Source: Eudorina sp. 2006-703-Eu-15
Lineage: Eukaryota; Chlorophyta; Chlorophyceae; Chlamydomonadales; Volvocaceae
Length of the DNA stretch: 64,000 bases
Assembly (NCBI GenBank): GCA_003117195.1
Contig: BDSI01000002.1
Location: 1,265,328 to 1,329,327 of the forward strand
Reading direction: 5' to 3'
Part shown: positions 55,401-64,000 of the stretch, piece by piece
Layout: each line of letters opens with the position of its first letter
Numbering within the stretch: the stretch's first letter is position 1
Made by a program: the position numbers and the translations under genes
Notes under the pieces: generated by a model
The model's database searches: none
Seen by the model: the letters and a program-made list of their open reading frames with translations, nothing else
What the model was told of the DNA's origin: nothing

Positions 55401-57679
55401 AGCGCAGCGCAGTACCCCAGTAATCGAGCCAATTCGCGCGCAGCCGTACTTGTGTACGGCAATTGCCGTACCATACCTGGAAACTGGGCGACTTGACGGT
55501 GAGGCTGACGCGCCCGTCCGCCAGCATGTCGGCCGTCAGCGTGGACAGCGAGGAGGTGGCGAAGAAGGGCCGCCCGGTGCCGTCGCAGGCGTACTCGATT
55601 ACAGAGGAGGCGGGGAAGCCCTTGGTGTCCGGGGCGGCACTCAGAGTGCACAGCACACCGTGCCTGATGTGTATGCGGGGAGCGGGTCGGGGGACCGGAG
55701 GATCAGGACCCACGAATCTTGGGCCATGATGGGGCAGAGGACCGGCGCGTACGGCAGCCATGGCCCCCAGCAAGGAGAGAACGATGCTTTTCACGAGTTT
55801 GCGCTCGCGTGGCAAGGACCCTGTGTCGACTGTGCACCCCACACACTCGGTGGGCCGTCAGCAAACGACGCGGCGCTGCACGCTGGTAATCCCCGGCCCA
55901 ACGGCGCGCGAGGATGCGGCAACGGGGTCGGTCCTGACTCCAAGGACAGATGCAACCGTGAGAGGTTATGTCTGTAGGACGTCTTGCTGCTCAGCCGCTG
56001 CGGTGCTGCTATGCTCTGTTTTCTTTCAGGAAGCGGGGCTACCGCACCGCTCAACATCTGGTAATCTGGTATCTAGACACTGGCACCCACGACGGGCCAT
56101 CCGCAGGGTCTCCTCCGCCACTGCTCCCGTCAATGGCGGCCCGCACCGTCACTTGCTTCGCAGCCCCGCCCACCTTCGGACCAACCGCCCGGACGCCCTC
56201 ACCCGACTGCGGCCCCACGCACGGGGACAGTTGCTGTTTTCAGCCCTTCGGGTTGTGTGAAGCTGCCACCCTGCCAGCTCTGAATCCCTTTACAGCCGTG
56301 CTCATCCATAGCGCCCTGCGGTGCCCCCTTCCTCCCGAACCCCTGCAGCCGGATGCCAGGCCCTCAACCGATGACGGCCACTCCCTCCGTACTCCTTCCG
56401 TACTGTACCGATAATTTCATGTTATTCTTTCGCGCTACCCCTGCATTACCCTCCCGTAGCCCTCCCTTAGTCCTACTCCTCCCATACTCCTTCCTAGTCC
56501 TCCCATACTCCTTCCGGAGGTCGCCGACTGCCGCTCCGTCCCACCCCTTCCACACCCCACCCCCTGCCACACTCGCTGTGGTGCGGTCCTCACCGGCCCT
56601 GGTCGAGCACCGTACGGGCCTCCTCGGCGGCGCTGGGTCGCGCGGCCGCCTTCTGCCGCTCCTGGAACGCCGCAACCTCCGGGTCGCCGTCGCCGCCCAC
56701 CACGAACACCGAGGGCACAGCCGGGGCTGCGGGATGGGAGTCGGGGAAATGTGGGGCGGTGCGGCAGGTTCGGTAGGGGAGGCAGGTTCGGTAGGGGAGG
56801 CATGTGAAGGGGACCCGGGACGACTACGCGTCAGGCAGCGCCCGCAGGTTTCGATGCGGTGCGGGTGGGTCAACCGCACAGCTGGTACAGCTGGTACAGA
56901 GGTATGAGGGGGGCGACGCCGGACGCCGTGGCGCGCTTCATGGCACTTGGAGGCAGGGGGCCCGTTACGTCTAAGGCGCGACGTTGGCTGGAGACCTTGA
57001 CCAGGTTCAGAGGGCAGCGGGTTCGGGCTGACTTACTTGGCGTGGCCCGAGGAACCATGTGCGCGGCCCGCGGTGGGGCCCACGAGCTGCCAGCGCTCGA
57101 GTGGGGCATCACGTGGCGAGGTGCTGCAGGGTTGGCACACAAGGTTGGGCTTGATTGGCGCAGAGACGGCTGCGGTGCGGCGATCTGGTTCCGTGCCTCA
57201 GCTGCAGAGTACCGACGTCGAACGAGTGGCAGAGAGTGGGCCTGGCACCAGTGACTCGAACGCGTTCACACGCTTGAAATGCTGAATTTCCAATTGCTTT
57301 TGTTTGCAAAGTTCCTCACGCTCAAGTTCCCATAGTATGGGACTCCGAGAGTGCCCAGAGCGGCGCGGCGCGAAATTTTTGGGTCGGGAAGACTTACCAG
57401 CGGTAAACATTGACGTAGACTGCACAGGACGCGCATTTGCCACCTGCGCACAGCAAGCCAGAGGAGCCTTCGCCTGAATTGGAGTCCCGGTATTGTTGAT
57501 CGGTTCTGCTCTGAGTAAGGGGGGCCTATGTTGACGTCCCCGACAAGTCAGCGCTCATTATTAGCCATTCGATCCAAACAAAAACGCTACCAAGGCACTT
57601 GCCGACCCATATCGACGAGGACGCCAAATCCCTGACGCACCGAAGCGACGATCACGGATTTAACAGCTACTAGCGCCAT
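52425..57679 (-). CDS. Plastid split-barrel + DUF2470 protein (GluTR-binding protein / PGR7-like), 10 exons
   Basis: Exons on the minus strand: 57679-57641 and 57443-57398 (both tentative), 57123-57037, 56726-56594, 55663-55477, 55026-54925, 54217-54125, 53607-53515, 53022-52906, 52550-52425. Phases agree and total 340 aa. The N-terminus (MALVAVKSVIVAS...) is transit-peptide-like. The pyridoxamine-phosphate-oxidase-like split barrel follows: HGVLCTLSAAPDTKGFPASS, FATSSLSTLT, GRLTLQGTVARV, FYVDFGDFNWFRVEDI and GGFGRA. The C-terminal DUF2470 part has GHMNDDHLEDSKAIIKHYLG, DAVRMLDLDRLGI and LRLPFPQPVEDRKGIKDAI. Plant proteins with this architecture bind glutamyl-tRNA reductase in chloroplasts and affect tetrapyrrole synthesis (also known as PGR7). 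A HugZ-like heme oxygenase is an alternative reading, since that family has the same fold. The first two exons rest on ATG, splice consensus and phase only. An 18-bp minisatellite lies in the intron 55027-55476. Confidence 0.87.
55248..55413. repeat. 18-bp minisatellite, ~9 near-perfect copies, intronic
   Basis: Unit AGCGAAGAAGCGCAGCGC repeated about nine times with almost no divergence, inside an intron of the GluBP-like gene. Because 18 is a multiple of three, all frames stay open and give artefactual repeat peptides on both strands. Confidence 0.95.
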
Positions 57680-58038
57680 GATGATATTCAATAATCAAGC
57701 GCACAGATTGACTTTGTCGCACTTGACCTTCGCAACGCAAGTACCAACGGTTGATGTTCAGCAGGACACACCGATTTCCTGCCAAAATCAAACAGCATGC
57801 AACGAATTGCAATTTATATATTCGGCAGGCGTCAAACTGTGGACATTTTCTCCATACTCCGAAACCATAATGAGTAAAACTGTCGTTTCTCATGCCGCAG
57901 TACATTCCTTAAAACAAGCGCATTTCTATGAGTAAATGAGTACTGCATGATATGCAATCTTGTAGCATTTTGGACAAGGCATCGCACGCTATTTGACAGC
58001 CCTTGTCGAGTAGTGGTGCTAGACATTCACATATAAAC
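57680..58038. promoter_or_regulatory. Compact divergent promoter, GluBP-like / PRT1-like
   Basis: Only 359 bp separate the proposed start codons, so the two genes probably share a bidirectional promoter. The segment is AT-rich, with TATATATTCGGCA at ~57815 and AATAAT-type stretches. I cannot assign a specific TATA box. If the two tentative 5' exons of the GluBP-like gene are wrong, the gap would be larger. Confidence 0.4.
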
Positions 58039-59632
58039 ATGGACAGTACGCTTGACAACCGGGATATAATGTCGTCCAATCAAGGGACCGGAGGGCGATA
58101 TATAGCTCAGAATGGTCCATCGTCATGTGCGCCAGAAAACTGGAGCTGCCCTATATGTATGGATCTCCTGTACAAACCATGCGTCAACAACTGCGGCCAT
58201 ACGTTCTGCTTTTGGTGGGGACGCTGACCGGCTGTATGCCATGTGACAAAGTCAGTTGTCGCGGCCTGCCTACAACCTCGCCTCGCCTCCACCTGTACAG
58301 GTGCATGCATCACTCCATGAATCCCTTTCGGCCGTCCCAATGTCCGCTCTGCCGCGCCGCCTATACGCACTTCCCTCGGGTAAGTCTGCATGGCCACCTT
58401 CGTAGGCGCGTCTTTCATCGGTCTACCTACCTCAACGCGTCACGGAACTTCGCTCTGCTTGTATGTTCAATACCTCCTCGCTCTGATCAACAAGGCTTCG
58501 TCTTTAATAGTCACGTGCGCAGAAGAATGCGTCGTCGTTTTGACACGGTTGGTTTTACTCCGCACTCCACGTGACAGCCAGCATCCGCAACCACTGCCTT
58601 AGTCAGCTGCCGTACTTGACACTTGGCACACCAAGAGATCCTTCAACCCTGCGTACCGCTTACACTTCCAAACGTGTTACCTCTCTGCAGGTCTGCGTGC
58701 CGCTCCACTACTTTCTGGCGTCCACCTTCCCGGACAAATACGCGGAGCGCGAGCGGGAGAACAAGGGTGGGTGGGAAGGGACAGCTCTCCCACGATGTAA
58801 CGTGTACCACTCGCCTTCACTCGCCTACACACTCTCTTCGGTGCCGCGGCCGGCCATGCACTGTACCCGCGTAGCCGACACGTAGTCGTACTAGTAAAGC
58901 AGCCCCGCTTCCTTGCTCACCAAATACAACGCGGGCGACCCCCTCCACATCTTAGACCCTGACTCAGCCACGCCAGCACCGGCCCGATCTCGAGCGACCC
59001 ATGGGTTGCCGTACAGGCGCGCGCCCTGGCGCAATCATATGTTCTCGATCCGCACCGCACCGCACCGCGCACACACTCGAGTGCCGCCCCTCCTCCCCGC
59101 CGCAGAGCTGGAGGCCCAGCAGCTGGTGGAGTCGCCCCACATACCCCTCACGGTGGCCGCAGTGCCTGCTGCAGCCGGGTCGGTGCCCGACCCAACACAG
59201 CCGACACAGCCAGCACCAGAGCAGCTGCAAGCGTGCGCTGCCACGGGAGGGGGACACGCCGCCGGGCCGCTGACGCCGTGCTGCATTGACCCCACCGCGA
59301 CTGTTCGCGGCCATGTCCAAGTCAACTGCCAACATGACCGTGTAGCAGCATTACCAGCCGCACCAGCAGCACACGCAGCAACAGGAGCAGCACCACCCAT
59401 GCCAGCAGCAGGAGCAGGTGCTGCGGCAGCTGCAGTGCAGCCGACAGCTGCAGCGCAGCCGACAGCTGCAGCCGCGTGTGCCGGAGCTGAGGCCGGGCCT
59501 GGAGGTGTGCCGTGCAAAGGGGCCGACGCGGACGAGGCCGCGGACGCTGGCGTTGCGCCGCCGTACAGGTGCAGCAACGCCGCCTGCAACCGCCTGGCCT
59601 GCCCGCCTTGTGTCCTCAGCTGTGGATGCCTG

Positions 59633-59670
<38 letters not shown>

Positions 59671-62600
59671 AGGTTGGGAGGTTGGGTTACGGAGGTTGCC
59701 GTACTGCGGGTTGGTACGGCGACATAACAGGAAGCGCGGGGGACGCGTTCGGGCAGTCACGGACGATGAGTGTTGTCTGGCCGAATTATCTTTACACCCA
59801 AGCGCACGATGTTTGTCTTTCTCCGATCACGTACCTCCCTGAACCTATCAAAACCGGACCTGTAACCACCCGGACCTGTAACCCGTGTCGTCAGGTATGC
59901 CGGTCGTGTGCTGTCGGGCGCGCAGCACCCCAGGGCTCTCGCGCCCGGTCAGCCGAGCATAGGGCCCCAACCGCCAGCCCGGCGAGACCGCAACCCTCGG
60001 AGGACCGCCAGGACCAGGAGCAGATGATCCATGTAGGACAGCAGCAACAACAACCGGGTGGCCTTGTGGAGCAGAGACGCTCATCAGCGACAGCGACGGG
60101 GACGGCATCGGGCTGCCGTCCGGCGTCCGCGGCACCGACCTGCCCCTCCTGCGGGCTCACGTACACGGCCGACCCACGGGTCTGCGGCAAGGTCAGTTGG
60201 GTTTGACTGATGAGCAGTGAGTTGGGTTCTTATCATTCCACTCCTGGCGCGCATTCTTCTCCTTTGCCCGCCTCACCGTCTCGTCTCGCGTCGGGAGCTG
60301 GATACGGCCTCCTGGCTCCCGCCATTCGTCATTCATCACTCACCCTTCATCGTTCACCATTCTTGTATACACTTATTCTGTACTTACTTCACACTTGATT
60401 CGCACTTTTTGCATGTGAACTCGACCCCTCGCCAGTTGGAGGAGGCACTCCGTTGCTTGTACCCGGACCGCTACCGGCACCGGGAGGAGGAGTGCGCAGC
60501 TTCCGCCGCCACTGCCACCGCCGCCGCCACGTCTGCGGCGTGCAGTTGCAGCGATGGCGGCAGCTGCGCCGAGGGCGGCAGGGGACCTGGGGACGGCGAT
60601 GGCAGCAGCATCAGCAGCCGCAGCAGCGGCCAGCCGGAAGCTCACTCTCACTCGCCCAGTGCCAGTGCCATTGGAAGTGACGGAGCGGAGCCGCGGGGTA
60701 GGTTGCCACAACCACAACCACAGGATCAATCGCAGCGCAGCGCCGACGACAGCCAAGATGGAGGCGGCAGTGGCAGCCGCAGTGGCGGAGGCCTAAGAGG
60801 AGGCGAGGGCAGTGGCAGCACCGGGGGCGGCAGCGGCAGCCGCAGCGGCAGCGGCCGGTGGGAGCGTCCTCGTGAGTGCCTGTCCGCCAGGGGTGGGGCG
60901 GGGTGGGGCGGGGTGGGGCGGCCGGCGGTGGCTCGGAGCGGACACATGCGGGCACCAACAACGGATCGCGACGTCGAACGCTGTTGTCCAGCAGTAAGCA
61001 CCGCTCCTCCGCCCCTGCCCCTGAGGCCTTGCCCCTGCCCCTGCCCCTGCCCCTGAGGCCTTGCCCCTGCCCCTGCCCTGATTACTTATCCCGATAGGTT
61101 CCAAGCTGCCCCGCATCGACGCACTGATCGCCGCGGCGGCGGCCGGCAGCGCTCGGCCGGGGGCGGGGGGCCCCGCGGGCGGTGCGGCGGCGCCCTCCGC
61201 CGTCACCGGCCCGCCCACCATCACGGACATCTGGTGGGCGCTGCGGGAGGAGATGGAGGCCAACGCTGACACTTGTTTCACGTGGTATTCTGTGGGCTGC
61301 GACGACTGCGGCGTGTTCCCGATCATAGGTCGGAGGTACAGGTGCGTGGGTTTGGGGCGTGTGCGTGTGCGAGTGCGAGTTGATCGGTGGGCAGCAGGGC
61401 AGCAGGAGTGCGTGCTATGCCACGGGCATGGCAGTGCCCAACGTTTGCCCGTATGCGTAATCCATACACGCAAGACCCGACCCGTAAAGTAACAGGCAGG
61501 CTGCGGTAAAGGAAGAACGCAGCGTGTTTTCGGCGCGCTTTGGGGTGCGCTGATCTCGGAAGGCAACCAGCTGGTGCGGGTCGGCTGTGTGTTTAGTTAG
61601 AAACCCGCCCAAACCTGCTGTGTGTGTGTGTATGCCCCTGTCAGTGTACCGCACCGTGCGTCGACAAAGTGTGTGCGTCGGCCATGGGTCCAAGGTCTGA
61701 TGCGGGATCTCCCAACGCAGGGGAATCACGGTCTGCCACCGCCGCCCCGAAACCCGCGTCGGTCCTCAGGTGCCAGGAATGTACGGAGTTGATCGGGTAC
61801 GACCTGTGCGGCGCGTGCTACGACCGGGGGACATCGGGTCGGGGCAGGTTCAACCAGGCACATCGCCCAGAGCACCGGATGGCCAAAGTGGAGCCGTGCT
61901 TTGGCAACGCCACTGGAGGCGCCGCGGCGCGCCGCCGCATGGCGGCTGCCGCGGCGGCGGCGGCCGGGACAGCCGCCGCCGAGCAGGCGGACGGCGGCGT
62001 CGCGGCCGCCACCGCCTCCGCTGCCGCCGGCGGTGACGGTGGCGGCAGTGACGGTGCCGGTGGGGAGCCCGCGGCGGCGACGGCGGGGTCCGGGCCGTGG
62101 GCGGCGCTTGAGGGGGTTCAGCTGGTGACGCTCATGAACTATCTGGAGGTGGGCCCGTGGGTCGGTGTGGGGCGCTTCTGTGTCCCATGCTTCTTTTAAC
62201 TCCCGAACCAGTGACAAACCGGGCATCTTTCCGGACCTGGGGATGGGTGTGGCATGCCGATCCGATCCGATCCGCTGGTTACAATTTGCCTCCATTGTGT
62301 CGTTGAAATGCGTCCCACCTGGTGTGATGGTCTGTCGTACAAGGTTGCACACAGCGCTTCTGCCGTACCTTCTGCCGTACTATAGGTACTGCATCCGGAG
62401 CTCACGGTGGAGCAGGCCACCAGCTTGGTCATAATGCAGCTCGGGGGAGCGACGATGACGGACCCGGAGGAGACCTGGTCGATGGCGCGGGTGCGCGCCC
62501 GCGGCAGCGAGGGGCTTGGCGGCACCGGCACCGGCGGTGGCAGCAGCGCTGGCGGAGGCGGAGGTGGCGGCGGCGTCGGCGGCGGCAGGGCCTACTTCCT

Positions 62601-63111
62601 GGGCAGCCGCCGTCGGGCTTTCACGTTTTCCAGGGACGGCGTCAGCGCGGCTGCCGTCACCGCTGGCGCGGCCGCCGCGGCGGCGGCGGCGAGTTCATCG
62701 ACGTCTGGCGCGGCGGTGGGCAGGAGCGGCGGCGGCAGCGGACACGGCTGGTCGTGGCTGAACTGGACTTCGCGCCGTCGGAGTAGCCGCAGCGGTGGCG
62801 GCGGTGGCGGCGGCGGTGGCGGCGGCGGTGGTAGCAGCGGCAGCGGCGGCGGCAGCGGCGACGGTGGTGTAAGTGCCAGGCAGGGGCGCTTCCCTGGAGT
62901 ATTAATGCTTGCCGCCCGGCGGCATGTGGCCGAGTCGACACGGCGACTGGAGTCACGGAGGTCGGAGGTCGAAGCTTCGGCCGCCGCGGAAGGTCTCGAA
63001 GCGGCGGCTCCGAATGCCCGGATGAGTCGGCGGCTGGGAGGCGGCGGCGGCAGCGGCGGCGGTGGCGAGGCGGGTGTCGGCAGCACGAGTGGCGGATGCA
63101 TCATTCAATGA
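58039..63111 (+). CDS. PRT1-like E3 ubiquitin ligase (RING-RING-ZZ) ending in a CaaX box, 9 exons
   Basis: Exons: 58039-58214, 58301-58379, 58691-58766, 59106-59632, 59895-60191, 60436-60871, 61098-61341, 61770-62148, 62386-63111. Phases agree and total 979 aa. The first RING is CPICMDLLYKPC, then CGHTFCFWC and CPLC (C3HC4), followed by VCVPLHYFLASTFPDKYAER as in plant PRT1 proteins. A second RING-like cluster (YRCSNAACNRLACPPCVLSC ... CRSC ... CPSC) leads into LEEALRCLYPDRYRHRE. A ZZ zinc finger follows: WYSVGCDDCGVFPIIGRRYR, then CQECTELIGYDLCGACYDRG and HRPEHRMAKVEP. Arabidopsis PRT1 is an N-degron ligase for bulky aromatic N-termini; the same role here is inference. Long Ala, Ser and Gly runs separate the domains. 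The last residues, GGCIIQ, form a CaaX prenylation box. A TGTAA follows at 63234. Confidence 0.88.
59632..59669. repeat. (GT)n microsatellite starting at a splice donor
   Basis: A GTGCGTGTGTGT... run begins at the donor of the PRT1-like exon ending at 59632, so the 5' splice site is the first unit of the repeat. Confidence 0.85.
61587..61610 (-). repeat. Conserved 24-bp motif, copy 3 (in a PRT1-like intron)
   Basis: On the minus strand reads GGGCGGGTTTCT-AA-CTAAACACAC, preceded by a CA-rich tract like copy 1. It lies in the intron 61342-61769. Confidence 0.7.
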
Positions 63112-63802
63112 AAATGAAAACTTACTCGAGACAAGGACAGCCGGCACCGGGGCAGAGCATCAGGGCTGTTCATCAGGGCGTGTGGCGAGGGCATGTGGAG
63201 AGCATCACTTGAACCGTTGGGTGGCGCGGCGGTTGTAAAATTGTTCGGTTGGTGGTTGAGTGTTGGTTTTGTGCGCTGGGGTTCCGCAGCCAGCGGGCGG
63301 GGAAATGGAGGGATTCGCGGTCGGGTGCAGACGCGTGTTGAGTCAGCGGGGGGATTGACTCACTGCCATCCGATGAGTTGATTGAGGCAGCGCTGCGGAG
63401 GGGCCGCTGCGGTTAGCCAGCGTAGTTTAGAAGATTATAATCCAGGGTGTATTACCCGTGCTGTTATGGGCAGGGCTACCGCTGCCTTGGTTGGCGGTGT
63501 GGCGGTGTAGGGGCAGTCCTTCATGTTTCCGGCCAGGGCAATCGCTGGCGTTGACAGGGCTTCGATTGTGCGTGCTACGAAAAGCAGGAGAGATCAACCC
63601 TCGACCCGCAGCGGGTTTCATCATCCGGTACCTGGTGTCAGTGCTTACGTCCAGAAAAAGGATGCACGTTGGGAGGCAACGCGCAACGCATCGTTCCGCA
63701 CATGTGGTAAGCGCATCCTGTGCTGCCCGAAAGGGACCATGAAAAGTCGTCGCGGCGTGCGCGAGGGACCGGGCAGATCGGTGCGTTCAACTCCACCCCC
63801 CA
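63112..63802. other. Intergenic: 3' UTR of PRT1-like gene and downstream spacer
   Basis: No gene supported. After the TGTAA at 63234 the sequence has only short overlapping frames. Confidence 0.4.
63234..63238 (+). terminator. Candidate poly(A) signal for the PRT1-like gene
   Basis: Plus-strand TGTAA about 125 bp after the stop codon. Confidence 0.5.
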
Positions 63803-64000
63803 ATGCAGCGGGAGCCTTCACATGACGGTGTCCAGGCCATGCATGTGCTTTTGGAGACGCTCGAAGGCGAGAAAATGAGGGTGAGGACCGACCAGCGTGC
63901 CGTGACCAGCTGGGTGGTGTCAAGTGAGGTCGTTGGTTCGTCAATATTTAGTTGGTTGATTGGTTGCTTGTACATTAAGTTGGTTGACTGGTTATGGTTG
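63803..64000 (+). CDS. Possible first exon of a further gene, cut by the window edge
   Basis: ATG at 63803 opens a frame that reads MQREPSHDGVQAMHVLLETL and then EGEKMR, where AGG/GTGAGGACC (~63879) is a good splice donor; the frame also stays open to the edge if unspliced. The helix-like, charged composition resembles real coding sequence. No family is recognisable from so short a piece, and the rest lies outside the window. Confidence 0.25.
   Translation, partial: MQREPSHDGVQAMHVLLETLEGEKMRVRTDQRAVTSWVVSSEVVGSSIFSWLIGCLYIKLVDWLWL

Noticed and set aside
55240..55842. 200-codon minus-strand ORF with a repeated FFAALR peptide
   Set aside because: The upstream part is a real exon (55663-55477), but the repeated tail is the intronic 18-bp minisatellite read through.

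Overview
The window looks like nuclear DNA of a volvocine green alga (Volvox, Eudorina or Chlamydomonas type). The genes are GC-rich and mostly split by many short GT-AG introns with GTGNGN-like donors and YGCAG acceptors. Several genes are followed by TGTAA poly(A) signals, proteins carry long Ala/Gly/Ser/Pro runs, and the gene set is eukaryotic (alpha-SNAP, eIF2-gamma, NDC80, plastid proteins, E3 ligases, a MYND protein). There are no operons, no rRNA, and no tRNA or CRISPR that I could support. Exon coordinates were worked out by eye from reading frames, splice consensus and intron phase. In every multi-exon model the phases agree and the summed length is a multiple of three.

Layout from left to right: the 3' end of an unidentified acidic-tailed gene (+, 3-587); intronless alpha-SNAP (-, 2469-3383); a 21-exon RCC1-UBA-HECT ubiquitin ligase (+, 4019-15445); an unresolved stretch with weak coding-like islands (15446-18588); a small PLAC8-family protein (-, 18589-20212); eIF2-gamma (-, 22035-26975); an unrecognised plastid-type membrane protein (+, 27823-30527); a giant Ala/Gly-rich MYND-finger protein (-, 32837-38166); a gene-poor region with a 170-bp satellite built on a perfect palindrome (39411-40186) and an orphan ORF; an FBXO9/Hrt3-like F-box protein (-, 42696-45489); the kinetochore subunit NDC80 (+, 47518-51194); a plastid split-barrel/DUF2470 protein resembling glutamyl-tRNA reductase-binding protein/PGR7 (-, 52425-57679); a PRT1-like RING-RING-ZZ ubiquitin ligase with a C-terminal CaaX box (+, 58039-63111); and possibly the first exon of a further gene at the right edge.

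The genes share no obvious pathway. Three of them act in ubiquitination (HECT, F-box and RING-ZZ), but their spacing and mixed strands do not suggest co-regulation. Divergent pairs that may share promoters are alpha-SNAP/HECT, eIF2-gamma/membrane protein, F-box/NDC80 and GluBP-like/PRT1-like; the last pair is only about 360 bp apart. The non-coding space holds several repeat families: the palindromic satellite, a dispersed ~70-bp element carrying TGTAA that occurs in introns and 3' flanks, a second conserved ~24-bp motif, and two intronic minisatellites.
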